Assembly: GCA_013286045.1 (NCBI GenBank)
Contig: JABDGM010000006.1
Span: 1 to 64,000 of the forward strand
Source of the DNA: Planctomycetota bacterium
GTDB lineage: Bacteria > Planctomycetota > Planctomycetia > Pirellulales > Lacipirellulaceae
DNA: 64,000 nt
Direction of reading: 5' to 3'
Both the position numbers and the translations under genes were made by a program. The notes under the pieces are model-generated. The model was not told where the DNA came from and ran no database searches. It was given only the letters and a program-made list of their open reading frames with translations. Positions 9,295-17,785 of the stretch are shown piece after piece (the first letter of the stretch is position 1; every line of letters begins with the position of its first letter).

Positions 9295-10386
9295 TTATTT
9301 AGATGAAAATACCGTGCGTTTAAAGTTGTAGACCTTCTCGGCCAACGCCAGGCGCCAAGGCGAAAACACCTTACGATAACGACCAAATTGCACGAGCTCC
9401 CCGCCGAACTTGCGCTTGAAGTCCCGAACGCCGTACGGAATATCCGGCCAGCCGGCACCGCCTGAATCGCACACTTCGTATCCTTGCTCATGCGCCCATT
9501 TCAATTCTTGCCAGCGGAGCAAACTGCAGGGCGACCCTTCGCACGAGCGCGACACGCCGCCATACCACAAGTAGACTTGCCGCTTGTAGGTCAGCAGCAC
9601 ATCCATCGCAACGGGTTGTTCCCCTTCGTACACGGCGAAAAACTTGACCATGTTGCGCGGGCCGCCCATACGCACAGTTTCATCGAACAAACTGCGGTCG
9701 ACGAGCGGAACCCCGGAATGTCCGTAGCTCAGCTTGAGTAAGGGGTAAAGCTGGTTGACCGCGGTTTCGGCCGGCACTTCGCGGACGACGAGCCCGCGCT
9801 TTTCGCACTGCCGAATCGCGTATTGAGCCCCTTTATGCAGATTCGACCACATCGTTCCGATGGGCAGCGTCACGTCGTTGAGATAATTCAGATAATCCAG
9901 ATAGGTGTAGCCGGCTCGCTCGAGTACGATTCGCTCACTGCCGGGCGCAAATAATGGGCGCACCTCGGCAAACAACACGGAACGAACCATTTCTTCGTCG
10001 TGTCGGGCGACCAGCTGAGATAGTGCCTTCATGCTATCCGGATGGTCGCTGCACAAAGGCTCGGCATAAAACACGGCGCGCGACGAGAGTCGGCCCATTG
10101 GAGCGGGAAGAGACTGCACACGAATACTGACGAGAATCGCCGTTACCGTTCCTTCTGAGTTCAACGAGGCCAGCGCGAGCGGACGTTGGCCACGAGTGTT
10201 TTGAAAGGTACGAACCATTTCTGAAGTGTGGAACGCGCTACCTTTGGGATGCTCGTCGACATAACGGTCCCAAAGTGGCTGAAGCCGCTCAAAGTCATCA
10301 CACAGATTTACGATTGTATGATTCTGACCCGGCGGCGAATAACCTGCCGTGCGTTCGGCCAGCGGTTTGTAGGATGTCGTCTGCAT
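9295..10386 (-). CDS. FemAB-like GNAT-fold transferase (PEP-CTERM/EPS-associated type), copy 2
   Basis: The 363-residue paralogue of the neighbouring gene has matching blocks along its whole length: 'HPKGSAFHTSEMV' near residue 50, 'AVFYAEPLC' near 110, 'RPLFAPGSERIVLERAGY' near 155, and the C-terminal 'CDSGGAGWPDIPYGVRDFK'. One visible difference is CDSGGAG in place of YDFGGAG at the conserved strand. Two copies could add two different residues in sequence, as FemA and FemB do in staphylococci, but that comparison is only an analogy. It lies 72 nt upstream of copy 1 in the transcript and 78 nt after the GT4 gene. No membrane segment or signal peptide is seen. Confidence 0.82.
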   Translation of the reverse strand: MQTTSYKPLAERTAGYSPPGQNHTIVNLCDDFERLQPLWDRYVDEHPKGSAFHTSEMVRTFQNTRGQRPLALASLNSEGTVTAILVSIRVQSLPAPMGRLSSRAVFYAEPLCSDHPDSMKALSQLVARHDEEMVRSVLFAEVRPLFAPGSERIVLERAGYTYLDYLNYLNDVTLPIGTMWSNLHKGAQYAIRQCEKRGLVVREVPAETAVNQLYPLLKLSYGHSGVPLVDRSLFDETVRMGGPRNMVKFFAVYEGEQPVAMDVLLTYKRQVYLWYGGVSRSCEGSPCSLLRWQELKWAHEQGYEVCDSGGAGWPDIPYGVRDFKRKFGGELVQFGRYRKVFSPWRLALAEKVYNFKRTVFSSK

Positions 10387-10464
10387 ATCAGAAGTGGTCA
10401 GTCAAAAAGTTACCAGTTACAAACGCCTGATATAGTTGGCTTCTGGAGGTATTAGAATTCGCGA

Positions 10465-11745
10465 TCAATTGTTGGTGGCAACGAATTCACAATGTTCGGG
10501 CTGCTTATTTGGATACGCATGACCGCGAGGCTCCAAACTACGATACGCCGCCAACAAATGCTCTTCTTGATGTTCCCAGGTAAGTGATTGCACGACACGC
10601 TCGCGCCCGGCGCGTCCTAAACTTTGCCGAAGGGTCGGGTCATCCATCAGGCGTAACAATTGTCGCGCGAAATCGTGTTCGTCGTTCGCACGCGCGTACA
10701 AGGCGGTGTCTGCTGCGGTCACGCGGTGCTCGGGCAAATCGAACGCCACAACAGGTTTTGCTTGGGCCATGTATTCCATGACCTTGACGATTGTCGAATG
10801 ATCGTTGTATTCGTTCGACGGATCGGGTACTACGCATATATCCGTGGCGGCGATGTACCGTGGGACCTGCTCGTAGTCGACCCAACCGGTGAATAAGACT
10901 TGCCCGGCGATATCGAGTCCCGCGGCCAATTGCTGAAGCTCTTCCATAGCCGGGCCTTTTCCGATGAGGACGCAGCGCCAATCGCTACGATTGTTTTCGG
11001 TTCGCAATATGGCCAATGAACGCAACAAATAATCTATGCCATCCTGCCGGCCCATCATTCCGACGTAACCGAAAACGATGGCTGCTCCCGCCCTCAAGGA
11101 ATCGTCCGGCTCGAATTGATGCAAATGCCAAGGCTCCGGGCCATTTCGAACTACGGTGATGCGATCTGCCGGAATTCCGCTACGCTGAATCTGCTGTTGC
11201 TTGTACGAGTCATTCACAGCGATCACGTGGTTTGCACATCGACACGACATGCGTTCAAAGAACTCCAAGATCCCAAGCAGCATGCGGTTCGGCGGATGGG
11301 TGAAACGAGTCTGGTACATATCTGGAGCCAAGTCATGCTGATCGTAGACAAACTTCTTTCCGAACAGCCGCCAAAAGCCGCCGATGAGGACGAGAAAATC
11401 GGGCGGGTTGTGCGCGTGGATGACATCGAAACCGCGTCGTAGCGCGATCCACAGCGTCAGCGCAAACATAGTCGAGAGCGCGTAGGCGTATTCCACGAAA
11501 TAGCCGATGAGCCCGTTCGCCATGGGCGGTGGTGGGAACTGGTAACCGGCCACGCCGCCGAATTGTTCGAACCAGCGCTCGCCATCTGCCGCTGGACCAA
11601 TCACGGTAACGTCGAACCCAGCGGCGGCCAATGAATTGGCTTCGCAGCGGACGCGACCGTCTTCCGAGTAGGCCGCGTTTTCCAGTAGCATTAGTACCCG
11701 CGTCGGACGCTTAGCATGCGTGTTGGAGGGGTTTGTTGCCCTCAT
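10465..11745 (-). CDS. Glycosyltransferase family 4 (GT-B fold)
   Basis: I use the ATG at 11745, which forms an ATGA overlap with the stop of the upstream glycosyltransferase. The ORF track's longer start would add 21 unlikely Arg-rich residues. The resulting 426-residue protein has a GT-B fold. The N-terminal domain opens with 'RVLMLLENAAYSEDGRV'. The C-terminal donor domain contains 'VFGYVGMMGRQDGIDYLL', 'VLIGKGPAMEEL' and the donor-site helix 'STIVKVMEYMAQAKPVVAFD'. It should transfer a nucleotide-activated sugar to the growing lipid-linked glycan at the cytoplasmic membrane face. Donor and linkage cannot be read from the sequence. Translational coupling with its neighbour suggests the two GT4 enzymes work on the same repeat unit. 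Confidence 0.86.
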   Translation of the reverse strand: MRATNPSNTHAKRPTRVLMLLENAAYSEDGRVRCEANSLAAAGFDVTVIGPAADGERWFEQFGGVAGYQFPPPPMANGLIGYFVEYAYALSTMFALTLWIALRRGFDVIHAHNPPDFLVLIGGFWRLFGKKFVYDQHDLAPDMYQTRFTHPPNRMLLGILEFFERMSCRCANHVIAVNDSYKQQQIQRSGIPADRITVVRNGPEPWHLHQFEPDDSLRAGAAIVFGYVGMMGRQDGIDYLLRSLAILRTENNRSDWRCVLIGKGPAMEELQQLAAGLDIAGQVLFTGWVDYEQVPRYIAATDICVVPDPSNEYNDHSTIVKVMEYMAQAKPVVAFDLPEHRVTAADTALYARANDEHDFARQLLRLMDDPTLRQSLGRAGRERVVQSLTWEHQEEHLLAAYRSLEPRGHAYPNKQPEHCEFVATNN

Positions 11746-12971
11746 ACGGCGTGCTCCAGCTGCGAGTGCGATTCTTCGCGCGGGGCTTCTGTGTCCCCGT
11801 CGTCGCACTCCAAAGTTTTTGGTGAGCTTTTGAGTTTCGGCTCAATCATACTCGCCAAGAGTTCGGCGGTGTGGCCAACGTTGCGGAGCGAGAAATGCTC
11901 CTCCGCCAGCTCGCGATTCCTCTGGCCGAGTTCGCGCCTCAACGATGGCGACTGGTAAACTCGCTCCAACGCCTCGGCCAATCCGTGAACGTCGTTTTCA
12001 TCGACGAGGATTTGCTCAACGATCCGCGGTATTTCAACGTGGCGCGTGGTTACGACTGGCTTGCCGCAGGCCATGGCTTCAATAATTACATTGGGAAACC
12101 CTTCGGAGTCTCCATTCCGGTCCACGCGACTGGGTAAGCAGAACACATCGCACGCATGATAAACGGCCTTCAGCGCAATTCCGCTCAGCTTTCCGAAGAA
12201 CGCGACCTGCGACTGCATACCCATCTTTTTGACCATCGCCTCAACGTCCACAACGCTGGATGAACCTCCCGTTCCGCCGACGACCCACACTTCGACATCC
12301 TCACGCCCCATTTCCTTAACCGCCTGCAGCAGAATCTCGTGTCCTTTCTTTTCCACGAAGAAGGCGACGATCAACACGACAAATTTTGTGGCTGGTTGGT
12401 AGTCGCAAAGATCGATCGAATAGCGGACGACGTCGATGCGCGATTCGGACACTCCGAACCTATCAGTCAGCACGGAGCGATTGTGTTCGGTGGCCGCGAT
12501 GATTCGATCGCACGCACCGAGCGCTACCGGGAAGAGTTTTGAGTTTGGGTTTTGATAAAGTTCGTATGCGTGTATTTCGACGGCCAAGGGGATGTTCAAA
12601 AGCTGCTTGCAGAAGTAGCCGACGAACAGTTTGCGGTCGCCAAACGTGGCGTAAATCGCGTCAATATCCTTCATCGCTGAGGCAAAATAAGCAGCTAACA
12701 GGAAGTCGCCGACCGCGCCATATCGAATCGCTTGAATCAGTACGACGAGATAGCGAATCGGCATCGAAATCAAACGCAGCGGCTGGCTTGCCAGTACCTT
12801 CCACCATTGCCAGCGCTGGCAGTCCCACTCAGGTCGCGGATCGTAGAGGCCACGCCGATGCTTGGTCGGAAATAGGCGAACTGCGATCCCTCGATTCGCC
12901 AATTCATCTATCTCACGATAGATGAACTGCTCGAGTCCGCTTTTCATGGATGCTATGACGGCAAGACGCAT
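11742..12971 (-). CDS. Glycosyltransferase family 4 (GT-B fold)
   Basis: The 409-residue GT-B enzyme starts 'MRLAVIASMKSGLEQFIYRE', the N-terminal acceptor-domain strand and helix of the family. The C-terminal part has 'FVEKKGHEILLQAVKEM', 'VWVVGGTGGSSSVVD' and the EX7E motif in 'DSEGFPNVIIEAMACGKPVV', which binds the donor sugar nucleotide. The 3' end overlaps the next GT4 gene by ATGA. It starts 13 nt after the stop of the GT2 gene, so the three glycosyltransferases form one run. Expected role: addition of one sugar of the exopolysaccharide repeat unit on the cytoplasmic side. The gap between the ATPase-like sugar-nucleotide genes upstream and this run holds the flippase and polymerase. Confidence 0.87.
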   Translation of the reverse strand: MRLAVIASMKSGLEQFIYREIDELANRGIAVRLFPTKHRRGLYDPRPEWDCQRWQWWKVLASQPLRLISMPIRYLVVLIQAIRYGAVGDFLLAAYFASAMKDIDAIYATFGDRKLFVGYFCKQLLNIPLAVEIHAYELYQNPNSKLFPVALGACDRIIAATEHNRSVLTDRFGVSESRIDVVRYSIDLCDYQPATKFVVLIVAFFVEKKGHEILLQAVKEMGREDVEVWVVGGTGGSSSVVDVEAMVKKMGMQSQVAFFGKLSGIALKAVYHACDVFCLPSRVDRNGDSEGFPNVIIEAMACGKPVVTTRHVEIPRIVEQILVDENDVHGLAEALERVYQSPSLRRELGQRNRELAEEHFSLRNVGHTAELLASMIEPKLKSSPKTLECDDGDTEAPREESHSQLEHAV

Positions 12972-12984
12972 CGGGGCCAGTTAC

Positions 12985-13983
12985 CTATTTCACGATGACC
13001 GCGTCGGTCGGGTACGCTTCGACCGGCAGTGGCCGTGCTGTGACAAAAGACAAAAACGTGCAGTAGGTCACCATGGTTCGCTTCAATAAACTGATGCCTA
13101 CTTGCCTAAGATTGCGGACTTTGAAGGCTACGCAGACCACGGCAAGTAAAACGGTGCCCGCGAGCAGCCAAACGGTGTGCGTAAGGATGGCAGTCGCGAC
13201 TGCACCGAGCGCGGCCGCGATGAACGCCACGAATACGTAAACAAACGACATTTGCTCGATGGAGAAGCGAAGCCCGCATCCATTCTTCAAACAATACCGC
13301 AGCGTCGTGCCGTAATCGTAAAGCTTGCTGCGCGACCGCCGCATGATTTCGCCGACGGTCTCTCGCGGAGAGGAATAGGTCACACACATCGGTTCGTAAA
13401 TGCGCGCCAGCGAATACCCTGCGTCTTGAATTCGCAATGCGAGCTCGCACTCTTCGCCGGTTGTTAGAAACGGATTGAACGTGCCGGCTTTTTCCATGGC
13501 TTCCCGACGGTACATGGCGATCCCGCTTAACGACACGGCCGCCCGAACCGATTCTGTCGACGTTTGCGAAAAGTAGTTCTTTGCAACCGCGATACAATTG
13601 CCTTTGCGCGACAAATAAGCCTGGTGCATGATTCCAGCGACGCCGCCGCAAGCCGGATTATTATCCAAAAATTCGCAGGCTTTATTCATCCAGCGCTTAA
13701 ACAGCAGCGAGTCGCCATCAACGAACAACAGATACTTGCCGCGAGCGTGTTGATAGCCGATATACCGGCCCGCCGAAGGAGATAGCTTCCACGACTTCCG
13801 TAACTGCAGGATGCGAATTGGGAAGCGGCTGGCGATGGCGACGGTGTCATCTTCGGACGCAGAATCGACGTAAATCACTTCGCACTCTTCGTGCGACGGC
13901 AACGAAGCGAACACCGAGCGCAGGCACCTTTCAATCCGCTGCGCTTCATTGCGGCCAATCACGATGATGGAAATAATACACAT
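12985..13983 (-). CDS. Glycosyltransferase family 2 with C-terminal membrane segments
   Basis: I chose the ATG at 13983, which begins 'MCIISIIVIGRNEAQRIERC', the standard first strand of the GT-A fold. The longer ORF upstream adds 61 residues with no family resemblance and would overlap the flippase gene. The 332-residue product has the metal/nucleotide motif in 'LLFVDGDSLLF' and 'GEECELALRIQDAGYSL', the usual ED-like acceptor/catalytic region. Two hydrophobic helices around residues 245-290 anchor it in the membrane. It lies 53 nt after the flippase gene and 13 nt before the first GT4 gene. It probably adds a sugar to the lipid-linked repeat unit. The donor is not predictable. Confidence 0.86.
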   Translation of the reverse strand: MCIISIIVIGRNEAQRIERCLRSVFASLPSHEECEVIYVDSASEDDTVAIASRFPIRILQLRKSWKLSPSAGRYIGYQHARGKYLLFVDGDSLLFKRWMNKACEFLDNNPACGGVAGIMHQAYLSRKGNCIAVAKNYFSQTSTESVRAAVSLSGIAMYRREAMEKAGTFNPFLTTGEECELALRIQDAGYSLARIYEPMCVTYSSPRETVGEIMRRSRSKLYDYGTTLRYCLKNGCGLRFSIEQMSFVYVFVAFIAAALGAVATAILTHTVWLLAGTVLLAVVCVAFKVRNLRQVGISLLKRTMVTYCTFLSFVTARPLPVEAYPTDAVIVK

Positions 13984-14036
13984 TATGTATTTGGTTGGCT
14001 GGGCCGCAGACGCGCTACACGCGCCGCCGGCGCACA

Positions 14037-15560
14037 TTAACTCTGTCCAACACTGGCCTCTTGGAGGGGAAATAAAAACCGTTCGCGCAATCCGTTTGCG
14101 CCCCGGCATCTCCAGAACATTAATCCCACCAACACGGCCGCGTAGAGCAATACTGCGACAATGCATGCGACAATAAAATTCACCTCGCCAGAAACGCTCT
14201 CCGTGGCGGCCATCGCGCCACAGGCAGCGATAATGTACAGCACGAGGGAACTACGCCACGGCGAAGTGTGGCCGGGCTCCATCGCGAACACATGGCGAAT
14301 TGCCCAAAAGTGCAGCAACGTATTCAGCACATTGACGACTACAACGGACACGGCCGCGCCGGTTAACCCATAGCCATAGATCAGCGGCACCCCAATCACG
14401 ATGTTTAATGCTACATCGATCGCGACAATTTGGAGCGTGACATGCTCGCGATGCTTTGAGTACACAACCTGGCCGAACGTGCCTGCGATCGCCTGCAACA
14501 AAAGCGCCGGCAAGATGATGCGGAGCACGGGGGCGGCGTTGGAGAAATCTTTGTGCGCATATAAAAATGAGATAACCTGCTCCGCGTTGAAATACAACAA
14601 GATCGAGCTCGGGGCGGCAATCAACAACACAACTTCAATCATCATTACGGTGAACTGTTGAAGTCTTTCGTTATTCTCGTCTGCGCGTCGGCACATCATG
14701 GGGAACATGCTGTTGATGATCGCAAGCAGCACGAGTCGCACGGGCATTAACAACTGCCAGGCCGCTCCGAACAAACCGACTGCCACCTCGCTGGAGTACC
14801 AAGACAATAAAACGGTGCTCGTGCAGGCCAACACAGCGCCAAGGCTGTCAATTCCCAGGAATTTCCACGTCCGTCGGAGCAAGCTGGCGCATTCGGTCCA
14901 GGTAAAACAGATATCGCGAAGCGGCACTTCTCGAAGCAGGATCACAGCCTCGCAGATCATGGCCGCCATTTGACACGCCAAGAGAACATAAGCGATATCG
15001 ATCACCGTCCCACCGCGGCGTAAGACATAATACGAAACGCCGACTCGGCAAATGTTGATCGGAATTGCCACGGACGCAAGCAAATGTATCTGCTCGCGAG
15101 CGCGGAAAATGGCCTCGATGTTTGTCGCTAAAGACCAAGGGAGTATGCCTAACCCCAAGATTAAGATCACTTCCGCCGTATCACGCGGGTATTGTGAAAC
15201 GAGCACCAGCAGGATCAGTATCACGAAATTAACGAGGAAGGCTCCGAAGACGATGACGCCCGCATTCGCGCAGTAGGAGCCCGCAAGTTTTGGAAGCTTG
15301 GCGACATCGCGGGTGATTAACGTTGGCAAGCCCGCGCTGGCGAACACTTGAAACGTGTAGAGCAGTGTCAGGCCCAATGACAATTGTCCGAACGCGCCTG
15401 GGCCGCAATAGCGCCCGACAAGTGCATAGACAACGAATGTCGCCGCCTTGTTGAGGACGTCGGTGGTCAGCAACGACATTGTGTTGAGAACCACGCGCCA
15501 CACAAGCGTTACCGCGCCCGGCTGTTCGGGCAAAGGCCAAGTTTGTTCACTTTCCGTCAT
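14037..15560 (-). CDS. Polysaccharide flippase (MOP/MVF superfamily, Wzx-like)
   Basis: The ATG at 15560 overlaps the upstream methyltransferase stop as ATGA, so I prefer it over the ORF track's start 15 codons earlier. The 507-residue protein is hydrophobic throughout, with about 12-14 membrane helices. It begins its first helix region with 'LLTTDVLNKAATFVVYALVG' and has the 'GRYCGPGAFGQLSLGLTLLY' motif typical of Wzx and related oligosaccharide flippases. It should move undecaprenyl-linked repeat units from the cytoplasmic to the outer face of the inner membrane. The polymerase/ligase-like gene two positions upstream in the operon supports a Wzx/Wzy-type assembly route. Confidence 0.86.
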   Translation of the reverse strand: MTESEQTWPLPEQPGAVTLVWRVVLNTMSLLTTDVLNKAATFVVYALVGRYCGPGAFGQLSLGLTLLYTFQVFASAGLPTLITRDVAKLPKLAGSYCANAGVIVFGAFLVNFVILILLVLVSQYPRDTAEVILILGLGILPWSLATNIEAIFRAREQIHLLASVAIPINICRVGVSYYVLRRGGTVIDIAYVLLACQMAAMICEAVILLREVPLRDICFTWTECASLLRRTWKFLGIDSLGAVLACTSTVLLSWYSSEVAVGLFGAAWQLLMPVRLVLLAIINSMFPMMCRRADENNERLQQFTVMMIEVVLLIAAPSSILLYFNAEQVISFLYAHKDFSNAAPVLRIILPALLLQAIAGTFGQVVYSKHREHVTLQIVAIDVALNIVIGVPLIYGYGLTGAAVSVVVVNVLNTLLHFWAIRHVFAMEPGHTSPWRSSLVLYIIAACGAMAATESVSGEVNFIVACIVAVLLYAAVLVGLMFWRCRGANGLRERFLFPLQEASVGQS

Positions 15561-16318
15561 GGTTTGCGACACAAATACACGGCTTCCTTGGGGTCCAATC
15601 CACACTGCGTGGCGATTGTCGCTCCCATTTCCTCAGCAAATGGATGCGTTTCTACGACAAATCCGGCGTCCGCGAGGCGAGTGGCGTAATCCGGACCGTA
15701 GCGGCGAACGTGGTCGAATTGTCCGAACAGACGCTCCCGCTCCTTAGGGTCCGTAACCGACGGGTCTTCGTAGGTTACGTCGGCCGTGATCGGCACGTGA
15801 AGAATTGCCCACCGCCCCGGCTTCAACACTCGCAAGAATTCACGCATCGCCTTCCGATCATCGGGCACGTGCTCGAGAACGTGACTGCAGTAAATCACGT
15901 CAAATGTATTAGCCGGATATTGGATTTCGGTGATATCCATCTTCTCCATGGCACTGACATCGGACAGATCGGCCGATAGGTAGTCGATATAGTCGCCACT
16001 TTGAAATAAAGCGCGCATGCTCAATTCGGGCGCGATATGCAGCAGCTTCTTCCGCCGTCCGTCGAGCAGATCCGTCTTCTGGTTGATAAACAGATGCATC
16101 AACCGATCTCGCTCAACGCTTCCGCACACGCCGCACATTGCCTCGGGGCGGACAACAATCTCGCCGTAAGGCTTGAATCGCCGCAGGTAGCTCTTACAGC
16201 ACGGACAATACCTCGCGTCTCCGCGTTCGATCATTCGCAGTACCGGGTGCAGCGATCGGCGAGTTCTCGAAAGAACCATCTTTGCAGTTGAACGAACTTT
16301 TTTTGTCGTAATCATCAT
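15557..16318 (-). CDS. SAM-dependent methyltransferase with N-terminal zinc ribbon
   Basis: The 253-residue protein (ATG at 16318; a GTG at 16333 would overlap the upstream stop) starts with a cysteine cluster. 'YCPCCKSYL' is followed about 25 residues later by 'MCGVCGSVERDRL', a CX2C...CX2C zinc-binding ribbon. A class I methyltransferase domain follows: 'LLHIAPELSMRALF' as motif I, 'YLSADLSD' as the acidic strand, and 'FDVIYCSHVLEHVPDDRKAM' then 'LRVLKPGRWAILHVPI', typical of the methyltransferase type-11 group. It lies between the polymerase-like and flippase genes and is coupled to the latter by ATGA. It may methylate a sugar of the repeat unit or cap chain ends, as WbdD-like enzymes do, but the substrate is unknown. 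Confidence 0.84.
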   Translation of the reverse strand: MMITTKKVRSTAKMVLSRTRRSLHPVLRMIERGDARYCPCCKSYLRRFKPYGEIVVRPEAMCGVCGSVERDRLMHLFINQKTDLLDGRRKKLLHIAPELSMRALFQSGDYIDYLSADLSDVSAMEKMDITEIQYPANTFDVIYCSHVLEHVPDDRKAMREFLRVLKPGRWAILHVPITADVTYEDPSVTDPKERERLFGQFDHVRRYGPDYATRLADAGFVVETHPFAEEMGATIATQCGLDPKEAVYLCRKP

Positions 16319-16325
16319 TCGTCCG

Positions 16326-17774
16326 CTAACCACGCGCGGTCAAAGAGTGTGAGCGATGAAGGGAATTTGGCTGCCGTGGGCCGAACGCATGGGGTGCTAC
16401 ATGCCGAGCGAACATGGCGGGCTTCCTGTATCTGGCATTGGCGGTAACGGCGCCGCCGTAGAACACGACCACGGAGATGGTGAGAACCGCCACAAATGAT
16501 TCGAACCCGTCTCGCGCGAAACTCCCGTCGAGAAATCCATGAACCAAAGCGAATATCAGGAGCGCCGATGCGAAATGGAACGCCTGATCGCCGCTTACTC
16601 GAAACGCGCGCGAAGCCGATACGATCGCAACAAGAACAACAGATAAACCTAGCACCAGACCGACAACACCCACGCCTAACAATATTTCGAGGTACGCGGA
16701 GTGAGAGTGCATAAACGTCCAATCGAACATCGAGGAGAATTGCTCGACTCGACGCGCAGTCCAGAACCCCCCGTATCCGTAGCCAAAGAGAGGCCGCTCG
16801 GCGACAGCGCCCAACACGGCCCCCCAAATCGGAATCCGTCCTGTGAGTGTCGTGATATCAGCCGTTTCCTGCTCGCGCCCCATTTTGACGGCGCTCAGGA
16901 AGCCATCTTGAGAATCCGACATGAACCACAGCACGCCAACAACTGCTGCCAATTGCAACAGCACGCCGCAATACAGAACCTTCTTGTTGAGCGACGCACC
17001 CTGAAACATGAATACCGCGAGGGCCACGCCGAACGCCACCGTAGCGCTTCGGGAACGTGTTAAGAGTAAAAAGACGATTCCGACCGCTGCCAAAGCGAGC
17101 CACAAGAGGCTCGCCTGGTAGTTACGATTCTGTCGCGAATCCAAATAGAGTGCCAACGACGCTAGCGAAAGAAGCGCGCAATTGACACCCGTTGTGTTCG
17201 GGTGCTGCGTGCCGGCAAATCGATGTATGTTGCTGATCGAAAACGAGCCCTGAGCAATCTCGGCACCAAGCCCGAGCAATAGAAAACCGGCCGTCGTGAC
17301 TGCGACGAACATCAATAGCTCCGGCCCACGCCAGTGCTTGGCGATTCCCAGAGTTGCGAGCAGCATCAGCAGCGGCACGAGCGATCGCTTGAACGATTGG
17401 AAGCTGTCCTCTGCCCAAACACAGCTCGCCAACATCAACGCACACATCAGCAAGCAGCCGACGAGCAGCGCAGTGTTCGTTTGCAACTTTTCGGGACGCC
17501 ATCTAATCAACAGCGCTACGCCTAACCCGCTAATGGCTAAGAAGCTGAGCTCTCGCAGCAAGCTGCTACTTCCGGCTTCCGAGACCAGATCGGACACCTG
17601 GTCGTAGTCGACCGACTCGCCAGCGGCGTACAACAGGTTGTGCTGCGTCACATATGCCAACGCGATGATGATAGTCGGGATCCAGAACATCAACCCGCGC
17701 ACTCGCCCTTCGGTCCATACGACAGGCTCGCTGGATAGTTGGGTTCCAAAGGTTGAGTGGTAGGAAGCGTCCAT
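16326..17774 (-). CDS. O-antigen ligase/polymerase-like membrane protein (Wzy/WaaL family)
   Basis: The start is set at the ATG at 17774 (MDASYHSTFG...). The upstream 54 codons of the long ORF overlap the aminotransferase gene and show no membrane character. The 482-residue protein has about 11 membrane helices. Its large loop contains 'RPLFGYGYGGFWTARRVEQF' and 'FMHSHSAYLEILLGVGVVG', the histidine-containing Wzy_C region of O-antigen ligases and polymerases. The cytoplasmic-side motif 'LLLTRSRSATVAFGVALAV' is also typical. In this cluster it most likely polymerises flipped repeat units in the periplasm. Ligation to another acceptor cannot be excluded, because the two activities are not separable from sequence. 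It lies 11 nt from the upstream aminotransferase gene. Confidence 0.84.
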   Translation of the reverse strand: MDASYHSTFGTQLSSEPVVWTEGRVRGLMFWIPTIIIALAYVTQHNLLYAAGESVDYDQVSDLVSEAGSSSLLRELSFLAISGLGVALLIRWRPEKLQTNTALLVGCLLMCALMLASCVWAEDSFQSFKRSLVPLLMLLATLGIAKHWRGPELLMFVAVTTAGFLLLGLGAEIAQGSFSISNIHRFAGTQHPNTTGVNCALLSLASLALYLDSRQNRNYQASLLWLALAAVGIVFLLLTRSRSATVAFGVALAVFMFQGASLNKKVLYCGVLLQLAAVVGVLWFMSDSQDGFLSAVKMGREQETADITTLTGRIPIWGAVLGAVAERPLFGYGYGGFWTARRVEQFSSMFDWTFMHSHSAYLEILLGVGVVGLVLGLSVVLVAIVSASRAFRVSGDQAFHFASALLIFALVHGFLDGSFARDGFESFVAVLTISVVVFYGGAVTANARYRKPAMFARHVAPHAFGPRQPNSLHRSHSLTARG

Positions 17775-17785
17775 CGCGACGTGGA

